From positions 28,411,946-28,471,945 of the forward strand of contig CM043969.1 in assembly GCA_014529385.2 (NCBI GenBank): a DNA stretch of 60,000 nucleotides, given 5' to 3'. The DNA is from Adiantum capillus-veneris. Lineage: Eukaryota; Streptophyta; Polypodiopsida; Polypodiales; Pteridaceae. Under the pieces are notes generated by a model, which ran no database searches, had not been told where the DNA came from, and saw only the letters and a program-made list of their open reading frames with translations. This document shows, piece after piece, positions 1 through 11,574 of the stretch. The first letter of the stretch is position 1. Each line of letters opens with the position of its first letter. The position numbers were made by a program, and so were the translations under genes.

Positions 1-1799
1 AACTACACCACTACAAAGTGAGAAGGTTTAGCTACGATTTATGCCATAAAAAAATTTCTTTCTTGCTACCAAGTTTGTGTTTTATGTTGATCATCAAGCG
101 TTGTTGTATCTAGTAAACAAACAACGTTCAATTACATGATGGTTATTAATTCTTCTCGATTTGATTCCACTATTGTTGTAAGACCTGGCAAAAAACATGT
201 TATGGCAGATCATTTGTCTTGCATACCCAATGGTGAAGCCCTTGATAGAGCTGATGATGAATTTCTTGACACTTCCATATTCATAGTCAAGACAATGCCT
301 AAATGGAGTGAAGAGATTGTCAAGTTTTAGGTTAATGATTTCCCCCCCAAAGAGATTCAAAATATTTAGATCAAAAGTTAATCACGGAATGCAAACCTTA
401 TTGCTTGATTGCTAGAACTCTCTATAAGCGAGGAAAAGATGACATTCTTAGGCATCATGGCTGTGAGGATGAATATTTGTTAATTTTTCAAGAAGCACCC
501 ATGGACGTAGCTGGTGGTCACTTTTCAAGAGAATTGACTGCTAGAAAGGTATTACACTCAGGCTATTGGTGGCCCACTTTATTTAAAGATGCATCACTCT
601 TTACAAAAGGATGTGATGAATGCCAGCGTTATGCAAAACCATAAAGAAGAGATAAGATACCTCTATATCCTATCAAGGTGACTTAACCATTTGAAAAGTG
701 GGGCTTAGACTTGGTAGGTTTGATTGAGTCCAGCAGCCCGTAATAATCAATCCTAATATATCAACGTTGCCACTGACTATGTGACAAAATGGATTGAAGC
801 TAAAGCTACACGCAAGGCCGATACAAGAAAAATAGCTAAGTTTCTCTTTGAAAACATTATTACACGATTTGGATGTCCCTTTGAGATTGTGAGTGACAAT
901 GGTACCCATTTTATAAATGAAGTGATAGAAGAATTCACATTAGATTTCATGATATCGCACCATAAGTCTACACCTTATTATCCACAAGCAAATGGAAAAG
1001 CTAAGAGTACTAACAAGACTCTGATTTCTATCTTGACTAAGAGGGTAGAGTCTTAGAGGCTCATCGTACTACAAATTGGTACTTGAACCTTAAATCGGCT
1101 CTGTGGGCTTATCCTACTACTTACAAAGTGGCTATTGATTGCACACCGGTTAAAATGGTGTATAGTCAAGAAGCAGTCATGGCAATGCATGAGTAACCCA
1201 TTAGTCGAGCATTTATATATCCTCAAAATTTTAGAGGAAGAGAGGCAATTGACTGTGTGGAATTCCATTGTGGAGAAGGATAGGAGAAAGAAGTGGTTTG
1301 ATTGCCATTTAAAGAACTAGAACATCAAAGTCAATGACAAATTTCTTATGTACGCAGTGTGTGATGAAAAGAAATAGTTGAAATATGCTAGCAAAGGGCC
1401 TTATAGAGTATGAAAAACTACCCCACAAGGTACCGTTCATGTGGAGACTCTAGATGGAGCTAAAACCATTGGATTCCTCAATGGGAGTAAATTCAAAAGC
1501 TATTATGATCCCCTAAAAGCCAAGAGGAATTACGTTTTGTCCATCAAAAGAAAGCAGCAAAAGAACAAACTGAGTTAAAAAATATACAAGCTAGGATTGA
1601 AGCTCGAGAGCGACAACAACGTATTAAACACCAACAAAAAGGTAAACTTGGAGTTACACATTCATTCCAAGTTGAAGAAGATGACGATTCTATAGACTTT
1701 GAACTAAGTCTATGGTACCGAATTGAGTTGAATTGCTCATATGGGAAAGTACTATATAATTCATTATTGGACACAGGAGCTCAATATAATTTGCTATTC

Positions 1800-1931
1800 T
1801 ATGGAGTGTGGTGTGAGCTAGAAAAACTACCCTTATCCACAAGTACCATCCAAGTCAAGGGTTTCATATGGAGTGTGGTGTGAGCTAGGAAAACCACCCT
1901 TATCCGCAAGTACCATCCAAGTCAAGGGTTT
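1800..1931 (+). repeat. 67-bp tandem duplication in the relic
   Basis: Bases 1800-1866 are repeated from 1867 with a few substitutions. The second copy runs into the insertion site of element A. Sixty-seven is not a multiple of three, so the duplication shifts the frame. The matching place in A and B has one copy. Confidence 0.85.
1927..1931. other. Target-site duplication of element A, left (GGTTT)
   Basis: GGTTT directly precedes the 5' LTR and recurs at 15962-15966 directly after the 3' LTR. Five bases is the usual Ty3/gypsy duplication length. Confidence 0.93.
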
Positions 1932-2152
1932 TGTTAACCCTCACGGCTCACGGACACCCTATCACCTACGAGACGGACGTTGTAACCTACGGTGGACATT
2001 GTATTATTTATTTGGTAGAGTCAGGTACCGGGCTTGTCGGTCCAATAGGAAAAGGGTAAGAGTGATCGCCGATGAGAGACGCACTCTAACTGAGACATTC
2101 AAGGGATTAGTTGGCTAAGCATGGACGCCCAAGTGTGAATGGGGTGAGCTCA

Positions 2153-2159
2153 TATAAAA
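2153..2159 (+). promoter_or_regulatory. TATA box of the 5' LTR
   Basis: TATAAAA in the context CTCATATAAAAGCC, about 220 bases into the LTR. It is conserved in the 3' LTR at 15573-15579, the expected place for the U3 promoter. Confidence 0.7.
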
Positions 2160-2254
2160 GCCAACTAAACCTAAAATTCACTCATTCTCTCATTTGTGCA
2201 ATAGAAGAGTGCTCTTGCTCCATCTCCATCTCCATCTTCTTCTTCTTCACCTCC

Positions 2255-2255
<1 letters not shown>

Positions 2256-2328
<73 letters not shown>

Positions 2329-2329
2329 G
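2256..2329. repeat. (GT)n(GA)n microsatellite inside the LTR
   Basis: About 50 bases of GT followed by about 22 bases of GA. The 3' LTR has the same compound repeat, but with a short GT and a longer GA part (15676-15729), so it has drifted in length since insertion. Confidence 0.95.
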
Positions 2330-2553
2330 CGATCAAGCATTGCGGCGGCACGACGGTGGTGAAGCGGTTGAGCGCGATGTAGCGGCGTCTCCTTCTTCTT
2401 TGCGGCGAGGAATCCTCCACGGCAGGAGCATAGAGTGGTGAGTGACACACCATTGCTCTCTTTTGAGCTTACTAGTTAAGCTAGTTGTGTGCTTGGAGCC
2501 GTCTATGGCTCGCACACAGTGTTAGGCAAGGCCCTGTAAGAAGCGCACATTTT

Positions 2554-2571
2554 TGGCGCCGCTGTCGGGGA
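2554..2571 (+). promoter_or_regulatory. Primer binding site, tRNA-Asp type
   Basis: TGGCGCCGCTGTCGGGGA lies four bases after the 5' LTR. It matches the complement of the 3' end of plant tRNA-Asp at 16 of 18 positions, the primer typical of Athila/Tat gypsy elements. Confidence 0.88.
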
Positions 2572-3625
2572 ATCGCCCTGCACTAAGCCCAAGAGGCACT
2601 TTGTGCTTCTCCTATGAGTTGTTTGTTGTAGGAAAGAAGAGGAAGAGGAAGAGAAATGAGTTATTTTTCTGCAAGTTGTTAATTTCTGTATTGTCTGCAA
2701 GTTCTGTGATTTCTGCATAATGTTGTGTTTTCTGCTTGCACACAGTCTTTGCACAATTAGTAGTCGTTAGCTTGTTCGCAGTGAATGAATAAGTAGGAAG
2801 GTAGTTAGCAATTTCTGTTTGCACACAATCTGTACACAGTTTTCTGTCAAGGTTTGTCTGCACACAGTCTTTGCACAGTAAGGTAGTGAGAGAGGAAGTA
2901 GGTGGGCAGTTAGCCCACTGTCAGTAAGCAGTTAGCAGAGTGGTTAACAGATTAGTTAGTGGTTAGCAGCACTGTTAGTAAGTAGATAAGGTAGTGAGCT
3001 GTCTGTGAGCTGTTGACAGAGAGGTTAGGTAGGTGTTGACAGTGTGTGTGGCCAAGAAAGAGTCACCTAAACCGCGCGCGGTCGTCGCCTTTAAAAAAAA
3101 AAAAAAGTAAAAAAAAAAAAACCGAAAATATTTAAGCGTGAGTGACTGGGGGGCCACACTAAAATTTTGATCGGGATCGAGATCATTTGCCCAAGCCTAA
3201 GCCCAGGCCTCAGTCCTCAATCTTATGATATACACTAGACTCACTCTTATATATATACCCTACCCCCTCAAGAGGGAATGGGAGCATGTGGGGCAAGTCC
3301 TCCACTCTCCTCCCTTCTCTTCCCACTTGCACCCTTAGACTTTCTAATTTGGGTTTAGTTCCATACTAGAAATTGACGGTTTTAGGGATTCCGAGGGCAT
3401 AAAGTGACCAAACGGAGGGCTGTAAAGCATGGCACGTCCCTCTGACCGAGACGCTCATTTTGAGCTATCATACGTTCTATTCTATAGCTGGGTCAGAAAA
3501 AAAAGAACCAAAAAATCAAAAAATAAAAAAAATTTAAGAAAAGACTTGGGTTACAAAACACCCAAAAATACTAGGTGAGCAGCCTTCACGGGCACTCACT
3601 GACACTTCTAGGGGATCCAAGTCAT
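2572..3625 (+). other. Untranslated leader of element A
   Basis: No credible coding sequence is visible. From about 2660 to 3050 it is built from degenerate short repeats: TTGCACACAGTCTTTGCACA-like units near 2735, 2815 and 2855, and GGTTAGCAG-like units near 2925-2990. It also holds adenine runs at 3092-3120, a CCGCGCGCGG palindrome near 3072 and a TATATATATA stretch near 3250. This is the leader between PBS and gag. Confidence 0.7.
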
Positions 3626-6600
3626 ATGAACCTACGCTCTGGACGAGTGTTAGAGCACGAGCATATTGGTAGTGCCTCCATTTACGCGGGCACCCATTAT
3701 TCCTCCACCCTAGGTTCTGGACCTTCGACCGGGACTCAAGGTAGCGCGACCCAAGATCCTCATATCGCGTCTAGTGATTCTTCCTCTGACTACGAAGTCA
3801 TGGAGGGGTATCCTACATCAAACCATGATAGTTCAAGTCAAGACATGCATGCCATGGGTCCACGGCCCGGGTCCAGCGTGTTTAACCGCTTAAAAGAAAC
3901 TCTTAGTAGAGCTACTCGCTCCGAACATGCGGTTAATGAAATAAATGAAGGGAGTGGGGAAGTAAATTCGTCATTCATGCCTATAATAGACCCTATGCTT
4001 ATTGAGAGTGTGCATGTGAATGTTCCATCCACTGCACCTCCTGATCCTTTAGGACTATCTCCCTCTGAGGTTTTACTACCCGATGGTAGGAGTCTTGCCG
4101 AAGTACAAGAGATCGAACGCTATATGCAAGCAACAAGGGAGAGGGAAATTGAGAACCTACGAAGGCTAGAACAAAGTCGAGCCCTGAAAGCAAAGGCTCC
4201 TATGACAACAATCATGCCAGCCGAGCAACCGAGTGCTCCCAAGGTAGCAGTCACGGAGGGGCAAGCGATGGGGAGCAATAATGCTTCCACTTCGAGGGAA
4301 ACCTCCAGCACGCCAGGCCTAGATGGGATATTCCTAAACGAAAATTGGGAGTATGACCTACAAGCAGAAGCTTTAACTGATCGGTACACAGGACACACCT
4401 ATCATGTGGGTTGGTTAGATGTTCTACAATCCACATCGGGTGCTACTAGCATAGATGAGCAACAACAGAAAGTCTGTGATATCCTCCATAGGATTGTCGA
4501 GTTAGAAAGACGGAACACAGGGATCAACATGCCTTCAACAGGCCTAATGAGATTCTTGGATACGGGAAAGGCAAACCAACCAACCCTATCACAAATGGAG
4601 ACTCCCTTAGTGAGCCCCATTGATCCTCCATATGTTGTTTCGCCAGGAGCCTCAGTACAATCTGAGCCCACAAGTGGCAGCTTTACCTTCCCAGATCTAG
4701 CTCATCTTTCTCTTAATGACACTACGGCTACCATGCATATCCCAATGGTGAGCATGACAAGAATTACACCATAGAGTTCATTTGTTAACACTGCGCCGAT
4801 GCCTAGTAGCACAGTTCCCCCAACTATACCTACATGTATGTATCAATCGTGTGCACCTGTCGTACCTCAGCCTCATGATGCTCCTACACCTCCGATTATT
4901 CCAAGAGTTTACAATCCCCAATGGCATTATCCAAGCTCTTATACAAGTGGAGCCATGCCATTTAATAATAACATGCCATATCAGGCACCCCCTATGCCTA
5001 GGGCCATGCTTGTAAACTTTGGACCACCGTCTGGTACACCACCATACGAAATATGGGACGCAAGAGCCGCGCGTATGCCAAGGCCAAGGCCAACTCCCAT
5101 CTCACATGTGGTTCCAGGAGCACATACACCCATTATACCTGCTCAAATAGGAGATTTTGCAGCATTTGCTCAAACTATCAGTCGCTCTATTGAGAAAAAT
5201 ATGCGTAGTGCACCTGATAGAGAGCCTAGGAGCAAGGCAGTTCAAGTAGCTAAGCTCACACAGAAATTCAGTAGAGACGGAGATGCTAGAAAGCATATGG
5301 AAGTCTTTGAACATGTGTGCGATTCCTTGGAAGAGCACAATGAGCTACATAAGTGTAAGGCTTTGAGTTTGACCCTAAGTGGAAAGGCTGGAGATTGGTA
5401 TAGAACCTTAAGAGTAGAAGAGAAAACGATCTACTCTACTCTTAGGAGACTGTTCTTAAAAGAATACATACGAGAGGGAGTACTTTGGGGTGTAGCCTCT
5501 CAGCTCCAGAAAGCCCAACGAGAAGAAGGTGAATCCGTGAGAGACTTCATTAGTCGCCTAAAGAATTTGAATTCTCGATGCAATCCAAAAGAGCGATTCA
5601 ACAACAACCAATTGCTCGATAGATTCATTAGGGGACTACGACATGAAAGTATTTATAATGGCCTAGTCATTAGAGGTATCACTACTTGGGAAGCAGTCAC
5701 CATGAATGCAATCCAATTGGAGGATAATTTAATGATTGCAGGAGAAAGAGTGTCTGCCGAGCCGAAGTCTAGTAGCTCGCAAGCATCAGGGCATGAGCCA
5801 ATGAAGATAAAGCCAAAAGTGAAAGAGCAAACGATATCTGAGATGACTTTGGCAGATCTCACCAAGGCCATCCAAGAAAGCCTTAGGGATAATCGTGCTC
5901 CACAAAACACTCATATGTATCCAAGAAGGGAGCAGCAATGGTGCTCAATCTGCTTGGGCCCACATACTACGAGTGAATGCCCTACTTTCAGAGTAAAGTT
6001 TAACGGGACTTGTAACGCGTGTGGTAGGTATGGCCATCAAGCGAAGGATTGCCTAATGCTTAAACGCATCATGGAAAATAGACCGCCTATAGCTTGGGCA
6101 GACTCACCTCGAGTTCCTGCATTGATGCCTACCCCACCCATGGAGCAACAATTGCCATTACAGCACATGGTCCTTAGAACCCAAAATGTGGTCCAAACCA
6201 CACCGTTGCCACCTCCAGTGCTAGGACCGCAACCCCCTCATCCAAGAGTTACACCTATGAACCAAATAGGTTGCGAGTCATCTAGTACTTATGTAGATTG
6301 CGAAGAGGGCATAGACTCTAGTATCACCTATGGAGTCGACATGCTTGAGGAGTGTCCCATGTACTATATGGAAGACCATTGGGGACAAATCAAACCGGTA
6401 TATCAAGCTACTGCGCTAGCAGCAAGAGACCAAAACATTAATAGTTTTTCTAGGAGACCACCTCTTCAGTGCTATGAATGTGGTGGACCACATCGAGTAG
6501 CTGAGTGCCCCATTAGAATGCAAAAGAATGCTGCACTAATGCAAACAAGTCAAGGGAGTACATTGGCAATGCCAATACTCACTTGTAATCGTTGTGGCAT

Positions 6601-6655
6601 AGATCATTTGATCGCATAGTGTCCTAACAATCCAAACGCGCCGAAAATCACACCA
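3626..6655 (+). pseudogene. gag: gag of element A, four zinc knuckles, two in-frame TAG stops
   Basis: The capsid/nucleocapsid part of the polyprotein. The first ATG in frame is 3626 (MNLRSGR); the open frame upstream from 3575 has only a GTG start. TAG at 4772-4774 and 6617-6619 interrupt the same frame, and both could be CAG to TAG changes. A typical retrotransposon gag domain (KHMEVFEHVCDSLEEH ... LFLKEYI ... FISRLKNLN) lies at about 5260-5740. Nucleocapsid-like knuckles follow: CSICLGPHTTSEC and CNACGRYGHQAKDC (5940-6055), then CYECGGPHRVAEC and CNRCGIDHLIA-stop-C (6470-6622). The second TAG falls inside the fourth knuckle. The 400-residue N-terminal part before the gag domain is acidic and low-complexity, with no recognised fold. 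Confidence 0.88.
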
Positions 6656-8143
6656 TTGAACTTAATAGAGATTGTTGATGGGACACCACCAACTATAAAC
6701 ATAGCACCAATGAATGCACTCACACGGTCGATGCTCCAAAAGCAAAATTACATCCTCGAAGAGAGAGATGCTGCATCCATTGGCCGAGCGAAAAAGAAGA
6801 AAACACGAAGAAAGAAATCCCTTAATGCTTCTAACTCAAAACCTAGTTCAAAGACTAACATAGGGACACGAGAGGATCCCGTGTATATGAATGACCCTGA
6901 GGATGACTCAAATTCAATAGAGACCACGGAGACCAAAACTGTTACTACAAAGGAAAAAGCTAGTGAGGAGGATCACGAGAGGGAATTACGACGAACACCA
7001 AAAGAGTATTCAAAGTTAAACCACCCAATTGCGAACCCCCAAGATAAGCCACGAGAGATAGAAAATGAGGATTGCAAGAGAAAGATTGGAACCTATCCAA
7101 ACCCAACAGTGGAAATTGAACGAGTCCAACAACTGAGGGGTTTGGTGGAAGAAACTCAACGAACATTAGAACCTGAACCCAAACATATCCAGATGTCGGA
7201 CACAGTGTTTCCCACACAAGTTCAACCTCACAAGAACTACAGGCCGTTAGCTATACCCAGTATCATTCAGGAAGAGAGTGAGGGTAGGACATCTGAAAGT
7301 GGACACACACCTTTCCTACTAGAGAGAATGTTTGGTGAGGGAATGCCCGACCCCCTTGAGGAAGTGGAGATTCCATCTTCACCATTATCTTGTCAGGGTC
7401 CTACGTCCCACAAGATGCCATTAAATGTTGCCAAATTGATGGATTTCATGTCTTCAGAAGTTAGAACCACCATCATGTCCAAACTATATAAAGACCCCGA
7501 GCTAGTCTCAGCTCTTCGAGCCTTCCTCAATGGAGAATTACAGGCCGGATTACCACAGTTTGCACATATGAACAAACCTGACTCGGTTATGAATGATGAG
7601 GAACATTTAGCACCACCATCTGACCTAGCGGGACATGAATCTGTAATTGAAGTACCCGTTAACAAGTTGGGGCAATAATTTGAAGGTGATGAATCTAATG
7701 CTACTCTACCAATCACTACTAAAGGATTAACTGTAAAGGGGGTCCTTGATAGTGGTGTGGGAGTCAGCATGGTGACAAAGAGTTATTGGGAGTATATGGG
7801 GCGACCTCACCTTGAAGCCACAAGCGTAGTGGTAAAAATGGCTAATGGATCTATTGTTACGCCTATTGGAATGCTAAAGGATCTCAGAATCAAGGTCTTG
7901 GGACACAAGGTAAGGCAGACTTTCATTGTTATAAATTTTTCCAAGCATCCTATGTCATTTGAGATAATCTTAAGGCGTCCATTCATGAGGGAAGAAAAAA
8001 TGGTGTATGACTGGTCCAAAAACCACGTCTACTTACAGTTCCAAGACTTTGTCATTCGAGTTGATCTTTCAAGTGGTAGAACGCATCCTCTAGGAAATAA
8101 ATTCATCATTGATAATCGATCAGACACAACATTGCACCAGTAA
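6656..8143 (+). pseudogene. Gag-pol linker and first retropepsin domain of element A
   Basis: Continues the gag frame. A charged linker with a Lys-rich patch (AKKKKTRRKKS) is followed by a conserved MDFMSSEVRTTIMSKLYKDPELV helix-like block. TAA at 7676-7678 interrupts it where B reads CAATAC (Gln-Tyr). The protease core begins near 7730 with VLDSGVGVSMVTK (Asp-Ser-Gly; Ala is replaced by Val) and ends with the flap/LGR-like block FEIILRRPFM near 7960, where B has FEMILGRPFM. So catalytic Asp is kept, but the conserved Ala and the Gly of the LGR block are changed. A deletion of about 200 bp relative to B, near 8135, shifts the frame and creates the stop at 8141. Confidence 0.88.
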
Positions 8144-8475
8144 ACATGTTAGGTGTAGCGCATGTAACATCCGATGATAAGAAAGAGACACACATACCTG
8201 AGAGTGAAACCGATGATTCCTCAAAGGCTTCACGCCAATACACATCAGAAACGGAATCTCAGGAAGAAAAGGATTCAGAACCTGAAGAAACATCGAGTGA
8301 ACCAAGTATAGAAACTGAACACTCAAGGCCTAGTACGACCATCTATGGTAATTTATATGAGAGTGAAGAAGATACAAGCGAAGACCTATGAGGCGAGTCG
8401 AGTTCAAACATTTACCAAAATCAAAACCTTAACAAAAAACAAAGGTCATATAAGAGACAACGATATCGAGAAAAT
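8144..8475 (+). pseudogene. Protease-RT connector of element A
   Basis: Acidic Ser/Glu-rich segment (SETDDSSKASRQY, EEDTSEDL) matching B at 45275-45590 in frame. TGA at 8389-8391 replaces a TCA serine codon of B. No catalytic motif is present. It is a spacer between protease and RT. Confidence 0.8.
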
Positions 8476-11400
8476 GTGAGAGCTAGGATAAACAAAGAAA
8501 GATCTACTGCAGAATGGCTTAGCTATCTAGAGGCATGTGATGCTCATCGAAAGCTAGTAGACAATTGGGGTGAACATCTCCAGAGTGTCATGTGGTGCAG
8601 CCCGCGACCCATTGACCTTGCTCAATTGGAGGTTACACAGCCGAAATTGAGTCGAACTATAAGAAGACGTCAAAACCGAGAGTTAGCACAAAAACAAAAG
8701 GAGGAAGAACTAAAAGAAAGGTCTCCGTCAGGACAAGAGCCTGCTGACTTACGTACGGCTCCTGAACATTTTAAATCTTATACCACGGGGGAGCGAAAGG
8801 TTGTATATGCCAAAGCCCAACGAATACCTACCAATGGAAGCAGTGGAGTCGTTGATGGTCCAGCGGTAGTTAAAGAGATAGAATTAGCAGAACCAGGTGA
8901 AGAGTCTAAACCAGTCTTTATTGCTCAAGACCTTACCGAAACTGAAGAGGCTGTACTTAAGGAGCTCCTCAAGGAATACAAGGATATCTTTGCTTGGACA
9001 TATCATGACATGAAGGGTGCTCCACCTTTTGTGGTGCAACATACAATTCCCATGATCAACATTGCTAAACCCGTCCAGCAACGACCCAATCCAATGAATC
9101 CTAAGTACGCCAAAATTGTACAAGAGGAGATTGAAAAACTTATCCAATGTGGATTCATATACCCTATTGAGAACTCAGAATGGGTTTCTCCAATAGTCAT
9201 TGTTCCAAAAAAGAATGGGAAACTTATCCAATGTGGATTCATATACCCTATTGAGCACTCAGAATGGGTTTCTCCAATAGTCATTGTTCCAAAAAAGAAT
9301 GGAAAACTAAGAGTGTGCATGGACCTCAAGAAATTTAATGCAACTACTAGGAGAGATCATTATCCCTTGCCATATTCAGAACATGTGCTTGAAAGAGTTG
9401 CGGGGAAGGAAGCTTATAGCTTTTTAGATGGGTACTCTGGTTACAATCAAATCACAATTGCATTAGAGGACCAAGCTAAAAATGCTTTTATCACAGAGTT
9501 TGGAGTGTTTGCATTTCGTGTTATGGCTTTTGGCTTAACAAATGCCCCTGCTACATTCCAACGATTAATAAACACTACGTTTAAAGAATTTCTAAGGGAG
9601 TTTTGTGAAGCTTTCCTAGACGACCTTTGTGTTTATTCTTCTTGGGAGAAGCATTTGTTATATCTACGAAAAATATTTGAAAGGTACAGATTTTATCGCA
9701 TCTCATTGAACCCTTTCAAATGCCATGGAGTCATTCTAGGGCATATAGTGTCCAAGAACGGGATATCCACAGATGAGAGTAAGATTAAAGCCATTGCCGA
9801 TTTGCCACCACCTACTAACTATAAAGGAGTTCAAAGATTTATGGGCCATGTTGGTTATTATCGAAGGTTTATTTTAAAATTTGCCGAGATAGCGCGTCTA
9901 TTGTACAAGCTTCTTATCGAGTTTCACTGGACGAAAGAATGTCATCAATCGTATGAGTTATTAAAGAAGGCCCTAACAAGTGCTCCAATCCTGCGAACAC
10001 CTGATTGGAATGTACCTTTTCATGTACATATTGATGTATCAAATTTTGCTATTGGGTGTGTTCTAACTCAACCAGGAGAACATAAATTGGATTACCCTAT
10101 TAGCTTTGCAAGTCGCCAATTAAATGATACCGAGATGAACTACACTACTACAGAGCGCGAAGGTCTAGCTATGATTTACGCAGTAAAGAAATTTCGCTAT
10201 TACCTTCTTGCTACCAAGTTTGTGTTTTATGTTGATCATCAAACATTGCTATATTTGGTAAACAAGCCGTGTTCCACAGGTCGAATTACACGATGGTTGT
10301 TAATTCTTCTTGAGTTTGACTTCACTGTTGTTGTGAAGCCTGGGAGGAAACATGTCATGGCGGATTATTTATCTCCTATCCCTAATGGCGAAGCTCCTAC
10401 GGGGGTTGATGATGAATTGCTTGATACTCCTTTGTTCATTGTTGAGACAATGCCTGAATGGAGTGAAAAGATTGTTAACTTCTTAGTTAATGGTTTTCCA
10501 CCCAAAGAGCTGCGAAAAGATATAGCTCAAAAATTAATCAAGGAATGCGAACCCTATTGCTTACTGGTGGGAACTCTCTATAAGAGAGGAAAAGATGATG
10601 TTCTTAGATGCTGTGCCCGCGAGGATGAGTATTTATATATTCTACAAGAGGCACACATGGGCGTAGCTGATGGTCACTTTTCAGGAAAGTTAACTGCCCG
10701 AAAGATCTTACAGTCATGCTATTGGTGGCCCACTCTGTTTAAGGATGCATCACTTTTTGCAAAGGGATGTGATGAATGCCAACGCTTCAAGAAGCCACAA
10801 AGAAGTGATAGGATGCCTCTACATCCCATCAAGGTAACCCAACCATTTGAAAAGTGGGGCTTAGACTTTGTAGGACCGATTAGTCCGGCTGCACGTAACA
10901 CGCAATCACGATATATCATTGTGGCTACCGACTATGTAACCAAATGGGCTGAAGCAAAAGCAACACGAAAGGCGGATGCAAAAACAACAGCTAAGTTCTT
11001 CTTTGAGAACATTATCACACGTTTTGGATACCCCTTTGAACTTGTGAGTGACAATGGAACTCATTTTATAAATGAAGTAATAAAAGCACTCACATCAAAC
11101 TTCATGATATCTCACCACAAATCTACACCCTATTATCCCCAAGCAAATGGCCAAGCTGAGAGTACCAACAAAACTCTCATCTCCATTTTGACAAAGACAA
11201 TTGAGGCTTATCGCACTGATTGGGACCTAAAGCTTACATCAGCTTTATGGGCTTATTGTACTGCGTATAAAGTTGCTATTAATTGCACACCGTTTAAAAT
11301 GGTGTATGGCCAAGAAGCAGTTATGCAATGGGAGTTTGTCATTCCTAGTCTTCGAGTAGCTTCTCAAGAAGGTTGGGATGGTAATCCCTTAGTGGAGCGA

Positions 11401-11574
11401 TTATATATCCTGCAAAGGCTAGATGAAGAGAGGCAATTAGCTGTGCGAAATGCTCTAGTGGAGAAGGATAGGAGAAAGAAGTGGTTTGATAGCCATTTAA
11501 AGGATAAAGACATCAAGGTTGGTGATAAAGTTCTTATGTACGGGGTACGTAATGAAAAGAAGAAATTGAAATAA
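8476..11574 (+). pseudogene. pol: Reverse transcriptase, RNase H and integrase of element A
   Basis: A 1,032-codon open stretch, but not a normal enzyme. The RT has the FLDD active site at 9613-9624 and GYSGYNQI upstream. It carries an exact-frame 28-residue duplication at 9138-9305, and five residues are missing near 9725 relative to B (QFWVK). RNase H shows the Asp of HIDVSN, Glu of TTEREGLAM and Asp of YVDHQ (10030-10250). Integrase has the HHCC zinc motif (GHFSGKL ... CDECQRF, 10670-10790) and D,D-35-E residues in GLDFVG, VSDNGTHF and ANGQAEST (10858-11162). The ORF ends at TAA 11572, where B reads TAC, followed by a deletion of about 40 bases. No chromodomain follows. Confidence 0.93.
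9138..9305 (+). repeat. 84-bp in-frame tandem duplication in RT
   Basis: The codons for LIQCGFIYPIENSEWVSPIV plus IVPKKNGK occur twice (9138-9221, 9222-9305), with one amino-acid difference (Asn/His). B has one copy at the matching place (46265-46348). It lies in the fingers region just before the conserved LRVCMDLKK block. Confidence 0.95.

Larger units (their letters stand above)
1..1931 (+). pseudogene. Relic Ty3/gypsy polyprotein, left half (RNase H end to second protease-like domain)
   Basis: This is an old copy of the family represented by elements A and B. In order it shows the end of RNase H, the integrase zinc motif (H...H...CDECQR, about 480-640), the integrase core with SDNGTHF near 890-910 and PYYPQANG near 975-995, and then the post-integrase region. 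The frame is broken by many stops and indels, and identity to A and B is clearly lower than A to B. At 1770-1781 it encodes Asp-Thr-Gly-Ala, the aspartic-protease motif, downstream of integrase. In A and B the glycine of that motif is lost, so the relic shows the ancestral state best. The relic is cut at 1931 by element A and resumes at 15967. It begins before the window. Confidence 0.9.
1932..2549 (+). repeat. 5' LTR of element A
   Basis: Starts TGTTAACCCTC and ends GCGCACA. It matches 15352-15961 throughout apart from the microsatellite length, a short 3' indel (about 14 bases) and scattered substitutions. The run from the TATA box to the end contains a GT/GA microsatellite. Confidence 0.95.

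Noticed and set aside
2111-2453. Overlapping ORFs around 2111-2453 on both strands
   Set aside because: They lie in the LTR and read the GT/GA microsatellite.
3575-3625. Start of gag at 3575
   Set aside because: That codon is GTG; the first ATG in frame is 3626.
9003-9329. Minus-strand 108-codon ORF opposite the RT
   Set aside because: Shadow of the RT frame and its 84-bp duplication.
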